Notes: generated by a model from the sequence alone, not told the origin. Shown: positions 17,176 to 26,073, numbered from the stretch's first letter. The stretch: DNA of 64,000 bases from Oscillospiraceae bacterium (GCA_024404915.1 JAKSPJ010000001.1:124001-188000), one strand, 5' to 3'. A program made the numbers and translations.

Positions 17176-17212
17176 TCTTTCAGTCCATCTTTCCGCTGTC
17201 TGCGGTATTGTC

Positions 17213-17944
17213 TTATTCCATGGAATCGGCCTTTGCAGCAGCCTCTTCCAGAGTCATATCATAGAAGTCCCCTGCTGCAAACAGTCTGCCGGATTTCGGC
17301 TGCTCAATGAATGCACCGACAATCACGCCTGGCAAAGCACTTTCCGGTGCATTTGGCGCATTCGGACCGCCCAGGTCTGTTCTGCACCAGCCCGGATCCG
17401 TCAGATTGATTGCCACCCCCGTACCTTCCAGCTTGGAGCCCAGATCAACAGTCACTTTATCAAGTGCCGCTTTGCTTGCAGAATATCCTGCCTGCTCCGG
17501 TTCCAGGCGAATGCCGCTTGTAGTATTCACCACTCTGCCGAAGCCCCGTGCAATCATCTTCGGAATGAAGTGATAGCAGAACATCATAGGCGCAATGGTG
17601 TTAATGCGGAAACTGATTTCGTAATCACTGACAGGCGTCTGCCAATAGTCTGTGCGGTAGGCAATCTGTACACCTGCGTTGTTCAGAATGACATCCACAG
17701 GTACATTCAGCCCGTCAATTTCTGCAATCGCCTGTGTGACGGAAGCAGGATCACCCAGGTCACATGCAACCTGAAATACCTGTACCTTTTCAGACAATTC
17801 CGCTGCAAACGCAGCAGTATGTGCAGTGTCACGGCTCAGCAGAATCAGATTGCAGCCCTGCTCAGCCAGTTTCTCTGCTGCCAGTTTGCCGATGCCTCGG
17901 CTGGCACCTGTTACCAGTGCCCACTTTCCTTGGAGATTCAACAT
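17213..17944 (-). CDS. Short-chain dehydrogenase/reductase
   Basis: 243 residues, classical SDR length. It has the nucleotide-binding TGASRGIG (about 13-20), NNAG (about 89), the catalytic Ser in VVNTTSG and the Tyr-Lys pair in YSASK. A Rossmann fold oxidoreductase acting on a small alcohol or ketone with NAD(P) is certain; the substrate is not. GAGAGGG lies 6 nt before the ATG. It is monocistronic, between its own promoter and terminator, next to but not within the GH3 operon. Confidence 0.92.
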   Translation of the reverse strand: MLNLQGKWALVTGASRGIGKLAAEKLAEQGCNLILLSRDTAHTAAFAAELSEKVQVFQVACDLGDPASVTQAIAEIDGLNVPVDVILNNAGVQIAYRTDYWQTPVSDYEISFRINTIAPMMFCYHFIPKMIARGFGRVVNTTSGIRLEPEQAGYSASKAALDKVTVDLGSKLEGTGVAINLTDPGWCRTDLGGPNAPNAPESALPGVIVGAFIEQPKSGRLFAAGDFYDMTLEEAAAKADSME

Positions 17945-18040
17945 AATATACCCTCTCTTTTATTTTTACAGTTCACTCCTGCTATGGGGAGCAAAAGAGC
18001 GCACTGCATGTACGGCGTACCCTCATAAGCCGATGTATTC

Positions 18041-18069
18041 ATCATACCATATTGTAAAAAAAAAGTCAA
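18041..18069 (-). promoter_or_regulatory. Promoter of the SDR gene
   Basis: Minus strand: TTGACT (18064-18069), 17-nt spacer, TATGAT (18041-18046) with TG extension. Confidence 0.75.
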
Positions 18070-18380
18070 CCTTTTCCCGTAGATTTATCATTTTTACATT
18101 CCGAAGTGTCCGGATGCACTGTATAGGATACAATATATGGCCCGGAACAGGCAGCAGCTCAGCAATAACCATTGTAACAATCTTGACTTGTATGTACAAG
18201 AAAGGATACAGTATCGAAAAAGGGCATTTCCTTGAATATGCAAATAATACAGTCTGGCTATTATTTTTGCAGTATCGCATTTATTGCTATACTGTTTGTA
18301 TATTATTTGTCATACTATACAATGAAATAGATTTAATCTTATATACTATGCTGATTTTTGACGAATCTTACAATAAACGC

Positions 18381-18409
18381 TTGACAATCAAAAAAATTTT
18401 TGCTATAAT
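18381..18409 (+). promoter_or_regulatory. Strong promoter of an orphan transcription unit
   Basis: Perfect TTGACA (18381-18386), 17-nt spacer and perfect TATAAT (18404-18409), with an A/T-rich spacer. Transcription should begin near 18416. There is no recognisable protein gene downstream on this strand. Confidence 0.85.
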
Positions 18410-18415
18410 ATAGCC

Positions 18416-18575
18416 ATGGTGAGGGAAGGAAACGAACAAATCGAATCTGAAACTCATCACCCTATGCAAGTGATTTATCTTGCTTGCCTCTTTCATGATA
18501 AATCATTGCCCTCTCGATTTCATTACCCGTAACAAAAACGCCTTCTCATTTACCCGTGAGAAGGCGCTTTTGTTT
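18416..18575 (+). ncRNA. Candidate small RNA or leaderless micro-ORF transcript
   Basis: About 160 nt between a consensus promoter and a strong terminator, in a 640-nt gap. Internal pairings include TGATTTATC (18471-18479) with GATAAATCA (18497-18505) and AAATCGA (18438-18444) with TCGATTT (18514-18520), which nest properly. CU-rich single-stranded words (GCCTCTTT, GCCCTCTC) are exposed. A 38-codon frame (18416-18532) begins exactly at the predicted 5' end, with no ribosome-binding site, and ends just before the terminator; it may be chance. I cannot assign a known RNA family; it does not resemble SRP RNA, tmRNA or RNase P. Confidence 0.6.
18539..18575 (+). terminator. Terminator of the orphan transcription unit
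   Basis: CGCCTTCTCA (18539-18548) pairs with TGAGAAGGCG (18557-18566), followed by CTTTTGTTTCTTCTT. Confidence 0.88.
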
Positions 18576-18601
18576 CTTCTTGTATTCACTGATTTTCAAA
18601 A

Positions 18602-18645
18602 AATGGAACAAGCCGTATCAAATTTGTATTGATACGGCTTGTTTT
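18602..18645. terminator. Terminator after the pseudokinase gene
   Basis: ACAAGCCGTATCAA and its complement form a 14-bp stem around a 7-nt loop. On the minus strand it is followed by CCATTTTTTG. Confidence 0.85.
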
Positions 18646-18655
18646 CTTGTCTGCA

Positions 18656-20878
18656 TCATGTGGGATCATTCTGTGCCGGCGGATTGGTGGCCGGTGGGAA
18701 TGTCGCAGGAGCCTGGGTAACCGGAGCCTGGGTGACAGGTGCCTGGGTAACCGGAGCCTCTGTAACAGGGTTTGACGGCGGATCATCCTCACCCTGGTTT
18801 TCCCCTCTTTCTGCTTCCTCATTGGTTTTCGTCACAGTGGTTTTGGTAGTAGAAGTCTCCTTGCCTGTTGTCTTCTTTTTATTGCTGGTTGTACTTGTAC
18901 CCGAACCATTGATATAGGTTTCATTGATTGGATTATAGGCATAATAAACAGTAATATAATAATCGCCCAATGCATCCACAATTGTCATCGGCGGCGGATC
19001 AATACCGCAGACATAGCCATTGGTATAGTTGTAATCCACTTTTGCCTTGTAAATAACGGTCTGGGATTTTCCTTCGCTGTTGGTGGTAACCACATAGTTA
19101 TTATTGTTGCTGTTGGGCTTTGTGGTGCCGCCCATGGAATTGCTGAATGTTACAGAGTTATCATTACCGCCATTGGTTGCAACAACAAATCCCATATCCT
19201 GAAGCTTCTTCAGGAAGGGCTGCAAACGCTGTCCCTCATAATCTGGAATAGAGAGAATGGAGGAACCAAGGCTGACCCAGACCTTCATGGAAGAACCACT
19301 GACGAATTCAGAATCCGGCTCAAATTCCTGCTGGAAAATGGTATCCTTCATATGAATGTCGCTGAATTCAAAAATCGGTTCCAGATCCAGCCAGCCTGCC
19401 ATTTCATCCCGCTTAATGGAGAAGCTCTTTCCCACCAGATTTGGAATATAGGCATCCGGAACCACTTCATTTTGTCCCGGATCCGTCTGAGAAGGAACCA
19501 CATTATCTGCCGCAGAAGTTTCCTTATCCTTAGAATTTGCCATATGTTTCTGATTACTCATGCCCCAGATTTTAGAGAAGGCGATGATAACAATGGTCAG
19601 AATTACAATAAACAAAAAGGCAATCAGCAGCGGCGCACGAACACGCTCAAACAAAGTCATCTCACGGTCACTGTAGCTTCTGCCATACTGGGGACGGCCG
19701 GAACGTTCACGATAGTACTGTGCATCTCTTCCTCGTCCGCCGTTCTGGGATCTGCGCTGATTTGACTGACGGCTGTTATAATTCCGCTGGCCGCCATTCT
19801 GGGACTGTCTTCTCATATTCTGCTGACCATTGCGGCTAGGCGGCTGATTTCTGCTGCGGCTTGCCGCAACTGCCGCTCTTGCATCATATACAGCAGTATC
19901 GCCCTTGCGGTTTTCTTCTGCATTGTCATCCGAGAAAAGCAGCGTAACCAGATCGTTGATGGTACGCACACGCTTTGTGCTGTCCAGTTCCAGGCCCTTC
20001 ATAATCGCAGAGGATACATGTTCCGGTACCTGCGGATTCAACTCCGAAGGAGGAACAAGAATATCATAATCCTGACGGGAATTGGAATCCGTCGCACGGC
20101 AGCCTGTCAGAATACGATACAGCACGGCGGAAATGCCATAAACATCCGTCCATGTGCCCTGCTGACGGTCTGCGTAATACTGTTCCGGTGCTGCATAGCC
20201 GTCAAACAATTCCGCATCCAGCTCTGTATCATTGGTACGAGCCGCAGAAATACAGAAACCGCTGAGCTTGATTTCGCCCTTTTCCGTCACGAAAATAGTT
20301 TCCGGGCTTAAACCTCTGTGCAGAACCCCTGCATTATGCAGCAGGCTCAATGTGGTAAATAAGGGCGGAAAAATCCGCTCCACCACATCCCAGCTGAGTT
20401 CACCGGCATTTTCCTTGAGGTATTCAAGCATTGTGCCGCCTTCCTGGAATTCATAGACAACATAATTGGTGTTGTTTTCTGCAAACATATCCAGCGCAGG
20501 ATAGAGATGGCTGATATCACGCATGCGTGCCAATGCCTTATTCAGTTCTGTGAATTCGGCTTTCAGTGCCTTATACTGTGCGAGGTTGTCTCCGCTGACA
20601 TCGACGGCACCTGTTTCCACATTACGGCTGCACAGCCGCTCCGGGAAATACTCACGAATCAGAACCTTACATTCCACGGACTGATCGTAGCCCACATAGG
20701 TTACGCCTTCGCCGTTGGAGTCAAATACTTTTCCAATCATGTAGCGGTCATGCAAAATGCTTCCCGGCTTCAGATAATTTACAAGAGAAGCGGCATTCTG
20801 ATCATGTCCGCAATATGGGCAAACGGACTCGCCGTTCAATGCTTCCATGCATCCAAAACAGAGCTTCAACTCACTCAT
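18656..20878 (-). CDS. Membrane pseudokinase with zinc ribbon and PASTA-like domains
   Basis: 740 residues. An N-terminal zinc ribbon (C7-x2-C10 ... C20-x2-C23) precedes a serine/threonine-kinase-like domain (about 42-310), a low-complexity Arg/Asn/Gln linker (about 320-410), one membrane segment (about 415-436), two PASTA-like repeats (about 473-660) and a Thr/Pro-rich tail with tandem APVTQ repeats. Catalytic residues are altered: the VAIK-type lysine is Arg75 (VLIREYF), HRD is HRG (187-189, HRGLSPETIF), and DFG is SGF (206-208). The glycine loop (DSNGEGVTYVG) is partly kept. A signalling or scaffolding role at the cell wall, not phosphotransfer, is likely. AAAGGAG lies 8 nt before the ATG. 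Confidence 0.88.
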   Translation of the reverse strand: MSELKLCFGCMEALNGESVCPYCGHDQNAASLVNYLKPGSILHDRYMIGKVFDSNGEGVTYVGYDQSVECKVLIREYFPERLCSRNVETGAVDVSGDNLAQYKALKAEFTELNKALARMRDISHLYPALDMFAENNTNYVVYEFQEGGTMLEYLKENAGELSWDVVERIFPPLFTTLSLLHNAGVLHRGLSPETIFVTEKGEIKLSGFCISAARTNDTELDAELFDGYAAPEQYYADRQQGTWTDVYGISAVLYRILTGCRATDSNSRQDYDILVPPSELNPQVPEHVSSAIMKGLELDSTKRVRTINDLVTLLFSDDNAEENRKGDTAVYDARAAVAASRSRNQPPSRNGQQNMRRQSQNGGQRNYNSRQSNQRRSQNGGRGRDAQYYRERSGRPQYGRSYSDREMTLFERVRAPLLIAFLFIVILTIVIIAFSKIWGMSNQKHMANSKDKETSAADNVVPSQTDPGQNEVVPDAYIPNLVGKSFSIKRDEMAGWLDLEPIFEFSDIHMKDTIFQQEFEPDSEFVSGSSMKVWVSLGSSILSIPDYEGQRLQPFLKKLQDMGFVVATNGGNDNSVTFSNSMGGTTKPNSNNNNYVVTTNSEGKSQTVIYKAKVDYNYTNGYVCGIDPPPMTIVDALGDYYITVYYAYNPINETYINGSGTSTTSNKKKTTGKETSTTKTTVTKTNEEAERGENQGEDDPPSNPVTEAPVTQAPVTQAPVTQAPATFPPATNPPAQNDPT

Positions 20879-20895
20879 TCCATATTCTCCTTTCT

Positions 20896-20920
20896 ATTCT
20901 GTACTGCAGCAGCACAGAAT
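20896..20920. promoter_or_regulatory. Inverted repeat in the pseudokinase leader
   Basis: ATTCTGT-a-CTGC-a-GCAG-c-ACAGAAT, an almost perfect dyad between the promoter and the ribosome-binding site of the pseudokinase gene. It may be an operator or an mRNA hairpin. Confidence 0.45.
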
Positions 20921-20942
20921 ACCGACAACTGTCTCATGATAC

Positions 20943-20971
20943 ATTGTAACAGGAAATTGCGATTCTGTCAA
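20943..20971 (-). promoter_or_regulatory. Promoter of the pseudokinase gene
   Basis: Minus strand: TTGACA (20966-20971), 17-nt spacer, TACAAT (20943-20948) with TG extension. Confidence 0.75.
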
Positions 20972-21059
20972 TCATTTTTTTGCGATTGCAACGATGTGCT
21001 TATAAAAACTGTTTTTGTGAAAATTGTTTCGGCACATTTTATCAAATTGCCGCACAGCC

Positions 21060-21854
21060 TCAATTCTGCGGACTTGCCAGCAATGTTCCGATATAGTTTT
21101 TGCGGTTGTCGGTAATACTGGTGAGCTGATTGTTCTCATCCCAGACTGCGGTAATCACATATGCAACGTTGTCACCGGAATCTCCGTCCTTATAGCAGTA
21201 GCGGTATTCCCGCAGAACCGTTTTGCCCTGGAGATACTGCACAAGATACGGCTTCAGATTCAGATATTCCTCCGCTTCCTCCGGAGAAATGCTCAGGGGC
21301 ACCAGATTCGGGTCAATATAGGACTTACGGTTGGTTCCGAACACGTTTTTCTCCAGAACAGCGTAATTATAATATGTGATATTCGTCAGTTCCTCCGCAT
21401 CTGTATTACAGAAAATAGCCCACTCCGGCATTTTCACACCGGAAATACGGCAGCTCTTCTTGCTCTCAAACATGCCCTGATAAGAAGCGAACAGAGAATT
21501 CAGCGTCGGATATGCAGAATTTGCCACCAGGGTAACATCTGCTTTTTTCTGGGCATCCCCGATCTGCACGCCAATCTGTTCAGAAAGCTTTCTGGCATAT
21601 CGTGCGCCGTCATTCTTTACACGGCTGACGAGAATGAAAACAAACAAAGCCGCTGCCAGTACCGCAGCCACTGCAAGAATCACCAGAAACCGTTTCAGTT
21701 TCGGATGGGATTTTTTTCTGTTTTTCTTCCCTTTCTTGCCTGTCTGCTGAATTTCAAAGGGGTTCTCTATTTCTTTCTGTTCTGCAAGACCTTCATTGAA
21801 GTATTCATCCATGGAATACTCCTGCTCATGCGAATCTCTTCCCACTTTTTTCAC
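21060..21854 (-). CDS. Hypothetical membrane-anchored protein
   Basis: 264 residues: a charged cytoplasmic N-terminus ending in a very basic stretch (KKGKKNRKKSHPKLKR, about 40-55), one membrane segment (about 56-77) and an extracytoplasmic domain of about 185 residues that I do not recognise. The frame opens with GTG at 21854, 9 nt after the stop of the upstream PLP-enzyme gene. An ATG at 21812 (residue 15) has AGGAG at 6-7 nt and could be the real start. Last gene of the M42-GNAT-PLP-enzyme operon, next to the pseudokinase gene. Function unknown. Confidence 0.75.
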   Translation of the reverse strand: MKKVGRDSHEQEYSMDEYFNEGLAEQKEIENPFEIQQTGKKGKKNRKKSHPKLKRFLVILAVAAVLAAALFVFILVSRVKNDGARYARKLSEQIGVQIGDAQKKADVTLVANSAYPTLNSLFASYQGMFESKKSCRISGVKMPEWAIFCNTDAEELTNITYYNYAVLEKNVFGTNRKSYIDPNLVPLSISPEEAEEYLNLKPYLVQYLQGKTVLREYRYCYKDGDSGDNVAYVITAVWDENNQLTSITDNRKNYIGTLLASPQN

Positions 21855-21863
21855 CCTTTCCCA

Positions 21864-23129
21864 TTATAATTGAATCAAGCCTCGTTCCAGCATTTTTTGT
21901 GCAGCAGTCAGAACGCCGAGTTTTCCGCTGGAATAGGTAATACCGCCCTGGAGATATACTGCAAAGGGCTCTCTCATAGGGCCGTCCGCAGACAGCTCAA
22001 TGGATGCGCCGCCTGTAAATGTACCTGCCGCCATAATGACCTTGCTCTCGTAGCCGGGCATATCCCAGGCTTCCGGTGTCACATAGGAATCCACCGGGGA
22101 ACCTGCCTGAATGCCGGCGCAGAACGCCTCCATTGCCTCAGGGCTTCTCAAAGCCAGCACAGTAATAATATCTCCCGCTGTACGGCCCGGCTCCGGCAGA
22201 CATTCAAACCCAAGCTGACGGAACAAGGATGCTGCAAATGCGCCTGTTTTTCTTGCGCTTGCCACAACGTCCGGTGCCATGAACAAACCAAGGTACATGG
22301 AGCGGCACTGATTCAGGGAACATCCCACTTCCTTGCCCATGCCGACACAGGTCAGACGATAGGCACACTGCTCCACCAGGTCTGCCCGGCCTGCAATGTA
22401 TCCGCCGGTTTCTGCAATGCCGCCGCCGGGATTCTTAATCAGCGAACCAATAATTAAATCTGCGCCCACATCCGTCGGCTCCTGATAATCCACAAATTCG
22501 CCGTAGCAATTGTCAACCATAATCACCGCATTCGGATTCTCTTCTCTTGTCAGTGTGACAATTTTTCCAATCTCCGCCACAGAAAGTGCGGGGCGAAGAG
22601 AATAACCTCGGGAACGCTGAAGATATACCACTTTTGCGCCCTTCACCGCCTCAGGAATCCGCTCATAATCCGGCGTACCTTCTGCCGTCAGGTCACACTG
22701 ACGATAGGATATGCCGTAATCTGCAAGAGAGCCGTTGCCCTTGCCACGGATACCGATTACTTCCTCCAGTGTATCATAGGGGCCGCCTGTAACGGAAACC
22801 ATGCAGTCACCGGTTCTCAGAACGCCGAACAATGCAGTGGAAAGCGCATGTGTTCCCGAAACAAAATGATGACGTACCAGCGCATCCTCTGTATGAAAAA
22901 CAGATGCCCAGACCTTATCCAGTGTATCCCGTCCCACATCGTCATAGCCGTAACCGTTTGCACCTGCAAAGCATGCCGCAGAGACTTTATGCGTCTGAAA
23001 TGCATGCAGAACCTTTGCTGCCGCATGCTGTGCAATTGCCTCAATTTCCTGAAACTGCGGCTGTGCAGCCTGTTCCGCAGCCTTTGCCGCAGCCAGCAGC
23101 TTTTCATCAAACGAAAAAATCTGTTTCAT
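21864..23129 (-). CDS. Methionine gamma-lyase / aluminium-resistance family PLP enzyme
   Basis: 421 residues of the YnbB-type fold-type-I PLP family, often annotated aluminium resistance protein or methionine gamma-lyase-like. The cofactor site is visible: VSVTGGPYDTLEEVIG (phosphate-binding region), MVDNCYGEF (Asp for the pyridine nitrogen) and GSLIKNPGGG (Schiff-base Lys). The actual reaction is not established for most members; carbon-sulphur lyase activity is inferred from homology. The frame runs 22 codons further upstream, but ATG 23129 has AAAGGAG at 5 nt and sits 10 nt after the GNAT stop. Confidence 0.88.
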   Translation of the reverse strand: MKQIFSFDEKLLAAAKAAEQAAQPQFQEIEAIAQHAAAKVLHAFQTHKVSAACFAGANGYGYDDVGRDTLDKVWASVFHTEDALVRHHFVSGTHALSTALFGVLRTGDCMVSVTGGPYDTLEEVIGIRGKGNGSLADYGISYRQCDLTAEGTPDYERIPEAVKGAKVVYLQRSRGYSLRPALSVAEIGKIVTLTREENPNAVIMVDNCYGEFVDYQEPTDVGADLIIGSLIKNPGGGIAETGGYIAGRADLVEQCAYRLTCVGMGKEVGCSLNQCRSMYLGLFMAPDVVASARKTGAFAASLFRQLGFECLPEPGRTAGDIITVLALRSPEAMEAFCAGIQAGSPVDSYVTPEAWDMPGYESKVIMAAGTFTGGASIELSADGPMREPFAVYLQGGITYSSGKLGVLTAAQKMLERGLIQL

Positions 23130-23139
23130 GATAACTCCT

Positions 23140-23937
23140 TTATAATATGCCCTTTCCGCCATCCGGTTCCGCATCATGCACACGTTCCAGAACAAACTCG
23201 GATTCCATCAGCGTGAAACCGATTTCTTCGTAGAAACTCTTGCGGATATCCAGTGCATAGAGAATCCCTGTTTTTCCCCGTGCTTCCAGATCATTGGCAA
23301 TCCAGTGCAGAAAATCTCTGGCGTAGCCCTTTCCCCGGGCAGCCGTTTTTGTGGCAACCTGCCCAATCAGCACCTGATTGCCATAATCATAAATGGCCGT
23401 TGCCGCAGTCACATCACAGTATGTAAAGCACTGCCGCAGTCCACGGCGCACCATATGAGAAGTATCCGTCAGCCAGATGTCGTAGGCAATGAGATTCGGA
23501 AATCCCTCCGACAAAATCTCGTATACGTCATCCAGTTTCGGCGCACGATTAACCTGCTCCTCCTGAAATGAGGCAGAAATCTCGCCGGGTTCCAGACGAA
23601 ATACAGAACGGTGCAGCGGCACATATTCTGCCAGGGAAATCCCTTTCAGAAGACTCTGGGCACCCTCCACACGAAATGGGCTGTGCATTTGTATAAACAG
23701 CGATAATTCCTCTGCCGCTTCACGGTCATCGGTAAAATCATCCTGTGAACTGATCAATAAAGTGCTGTTCTGAAGCATCATCCAGGCAAAACGCTGATGG
23801 GACTCCAGACAGAAGAAGCGGCAAAAGCTGTATTTTGTACCGTAGGCAACCAGGCAGCTCAGAATCTTTCTGCCGTAATGGCAACCGGAAAGAGACTTGC
23901 GCTTCACATCGGATGCATGCTGAATTTCTATAATCAC
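23140..23937 (-). CDS. GNAT-family N-acetyltransferase
   Basis: 265 residues. The acetyl-CoA-binding motif A is ATKTAARGKGYARDFLHW (about 205-222), followed by an IRKSFYEEIGF motif-B region. The N-terminal half (1-120) is not recognisable and may bind substrate. The GTG start at 23937 overlaps the upstream M42 stop (GTGA) and has GGAGG at 7 nt. It is co-transcribed with two aminopeptidase-like genes and a sulphur-amino-acid-type PLP enzyme, so an amino-acid or peptide substrate is plausible but unproven. Confidence 0.85.
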   Translation of the reverse strand: MIIEIQHASDVKRKSLSGCHYGRKILSCLVAYGTKYSFCRFFCLESHQRFAWMMLQNSTLLISSQDDFTDDREAAEELSLFIQMHSPFRVEGAQSLLKGISLAEYVPLHRSVFRLEPGEISASFQEEQVNRAPKLDDVYEILSEGFPNLIAYDIWLTDTSHMVRRGLRQCFTYCDVTAATAIYDYGNQVLIGQVATKTAARGKGYARDFLHWIANDLEARGKTGILYALDIRKSFYEEIGFTLMESEFVLERVHDAEPDGGKGIL

Positions 23938-24974
23938 AACGCAGCCTCCTGAATTGCAGGAATCAGGGCACAGGCAATCTTTTCACAGGCTTCCGCATCC
24001 GAAAGGCGAATCAGCGAGCAAGGTGCATGAAGATATCTGCAGGGCACACTCACCGCCAGCACACGCACGCCATCCCCTGCATTCTGTATTGCTCCCGCAT
24101 CATTGCCCCCTGCAATTTTTGTCTTGGTCTGCCAGGGAATCTGCTGTTGTTCACAAACCGAAACAGCAAGGTCATATAACGCTTTATCATAAATGGTACG
24201 GCCGTCCATAAAGGAAATCACTGCACCGCCGCCCAGACTGCATACACGGTCTGCGCCCTCCGAGCCGGGAATATCCGCTGCGGTAGTGGCCTCCAGCACA
24301 ATGGCAAATTCCGGGCTGATGCTCCGTGCTGCAACTGCAGCACCACGCAGTCCCACTTCTTCCTGTACCACAAAGGCGAAATCCGTGTCATAGGGCAAAT
24401 CCTGCCGCAGCAGCGTCAGCAGAATTTCGCATCCGAACCGGTCATCAATCGCCTTGGAAAGCAGAGTATCCTTTCCGATTTCCTCTGCATTTTCGCAAAA
24501 ATAAATCACATCGCCGGGATGCACCTGCTGCTCCGTTTCCTCTTTGGAAAGGGTACCGATATCACAGTACAGACTGTGCATCTCCGCCGGTTTGCTGCGC
24601 TCCGACTTGCTCATCAGGTGGATGGGCTTGCAGCCGATGACACCGGGAATATGATTCTTTCCCACAGCCACCTGTCTGCCAATGACGGCAGCGGCATTCA
24701 CACCGCCCACCATATCAAATCCAAGTGTGCCGTCACCGTGAATCTGTGTCACCATCAAAGCGACCTCATCCATATGGGCAGAAAACAGCACACGCTTTTC
24801 AGCCGGCTTCGCACCCTTTTTATGTACCAGCACATTGCCAAGACGGTCAATCTTCACTGCATCCTCGGGCAGCTGCATCTCCTGCAGTGCCTGCAAAATA
24901 TAATTTCTCACATCGTGTTCTCTGCCGGATGTGCCATACAGGGAACATAGTGTTTTCAGTTCTGAAAGATTCAT
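23934..24974 (-). CDS. M42-family metallo-aminopeptidase (second copy)
   Basis: 346 residues, typical of PepA/FrvX/TET aminopeptidases, which form large cytoplasmic shells and trim peptides. Metal ligands and catalytic residues are recognisable: AHMDEV, the bridging Asp in KAIDDRFGCE, VQEEVGLRGA, VLEATTAAD and the distal His in RYLHAPC. The ATG overlaps the stop of the preceding M42 gene by 4 nt (ATGA). The ribosome-binding GGAGG is about 11 nt away, so translational coupling is likely. It is clearly diverged from its neighbour, so the two may form a mixed complex or have different specificities. Confidence 0.92.
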   Translation of the reverse strand: MNLSELKTLCSLYGTSGREHDVRNYILQALQEMQLPEDAVKIDRLGNVLVHKKGAKPAEKRVLFSAHMDEVALMVTQIHGDGTLGFDMVGGVNAAAVIGRQVAVGKNHIPGVIGCKPIHLMSKSERSKPAEMHSLYCDIGTLSKEETEQQVHPGDVIYFCENAEEIGKDTLLSKAIDDRFGCEILLTLLRQDLPYDTDFAFVVQEEVGLRGAAVAARSISPEFAIVLEATTAADIPGSEGADRVCSLGGGAVISFMDGRTIYDKALYDLAVSVCEQQQIPWQTKTKIAGGNDAGAIQNAGDGVRVLAVSVPCRYLHAPCSLIRLSDAEACEKIACALIPAIQEAAL

Positions 24975-26002
24975 GCCCGGCCGCACCTCCTTGCATAGGC
25001 TGCCATCAGCTGTGCGGTCTGCTCCACATCGGACAGCTGTACTACTTCCACCGGTGTATGCATATTCCGAATCGGAATGGACAAAGTGCCTGCCGCACAT
25101 CCGCCGGGGGCCAATGCCAGCGCATCCGCATCCGTGCCTGTTCCCTCCGGCATCACCTCCACCTGAAAATCAATGCCAGCCGCCTTTGCGGTTTCTGTCA
25201 TGGCATCTGAAAGCTCCGCAGACAGCATGGAAGAAATACCGATTGCAGGGCCTTTTCCCAGGGGAAAACATTCTTCAGGGGATTCACCATGGGCCATGCC
25301 GAAGGTGGTATCCACCGCAACGGCGTAGTCGGGACGGCACTGATAAGCCGCCTGTCTTGCCCCTCTGCCGCTTCTTTCCTCCTGACCGCTGCAGACAAAC
25401 ATCACATTGCAGGGCAGATTATCCGCATCGGCCAGCAATTCTGCGGCACGAATCAAAGCAGCCACGCCGCATCTGTTATCCAGTGCAGGTGCAGTCACCA
25501 GGCCATTCTGCAGCTTTCGGGGAGATGTACCGTAGTACACAGCATCTCCTCTGGAGACCAGCTGCTCCACCTCCGCCCCGGAATCATATCCCAAATCCAC
25601 GCAAAGCTGTGCATCTTCAGGTACTGCCTGTTCCCTTTTCAGCAAATGAGGCGGCAGAATTGAAAGCACGCCATGGAGAGCGCCCTGCTTTCCCTCTACT
25701 GTCACAGGCTGTCCCAGCAGCAGCCGGTGGTCAATGCCGCCCACTGCCCCGATGCGCAAAAAGCCCTCTTCAGTGATATCCGTCACCAGAAAGCCAACCT
25801 GGTCCATATGTGCACAGAAGAGCAGATTCGGCTTCTCTGCATCACTGCCAAGGCTTGCTGTCACAAGGCCATTATGATAAGCTGCATTGGGTATATAAGC
25901 ACGCAGCAATTCTGCGGATTTCATTCCAATATTCTGTTCCCTTCCGGATACACCGCAGATGCTGCAAAGTGTTTCAATCACTCGGAACGCACGATCCTTC
26001 AT
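24971..26002 (-). CDS. M42-family metallo-aminopeptidase (first copy)
   Basis: 343 residues, same family as the following gene. Metal-site motifs: AHMDQVGFLV, APALDNRCGVAAL, CSGQEERSGRGA (the GQEE catalytic Glu), AVDTTFG and NMHTPVEVV. The ATG has AAGGAGGG at 5 nt. First gene of an operon M42-M42-GNAT-PLP enzyme-membrane protein, with promoter at 26045-26073. Peptide processing linked to amino-acid use is the likely theme. Confidence 0.92.
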   Translation of the reverse strand: MKDRAFRVIETLCSICGVSGREQNIGMKSAELLRAYIPNAAYHNGLVTASLGSDAEKPNLLFCAHMDQVGFLVTDITEEGFLRIGAVGGIDHRLLLGQPVTVEGKQGALHGVLSILPPHLLKREQAVPEDAQLCVDLGYDSGAEVEQLVSRGDAVYYGTSPRKLQNGLVTAPALDNRCGVAALIRAAELLADADNLPCNVMFVCSGQEERSGRGARQAAYQCRPDYAVAVDTTFGMAHGESPEECFPLGKGPAIGISSMLSAELSDAMTETAKAAGIDFQVEVMPEGTGTDADALALAPGGCAAGTLSIPIRNMHTPVEVVQLSDVEQTAQLMAAYARRCGRA

Positions 26003-26044
26003 GCTGTCCCTCCTTCTTTCACATTACAGAATTATTCACGTTAT

Positions 26045-26073
26045 ATTATACCAGAAATCCTGTAAAAATGCAA
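26045..26073 (-). promoter_or_regulatory. Promoter of the M42 operon
   Basis: Minus strand: TTGCAT (26068-26073), 17-nt spacer, TATAAT (26045-26050) with TG extension. Confidence 0.75.

Noticed and set aside
18416-18532. 38-codon frame as a confident protein gene
   Set aside because: No ribosome-binding site and a length reachable by chance; kept only as an alternative reading of the orphan transcript.
23129-23195. Upstream extension of the PLP-enzyme gene
   Set aside because: Overlaps the GNAT coding end; the ATG at 23129 has a much better ribosome-binding site.
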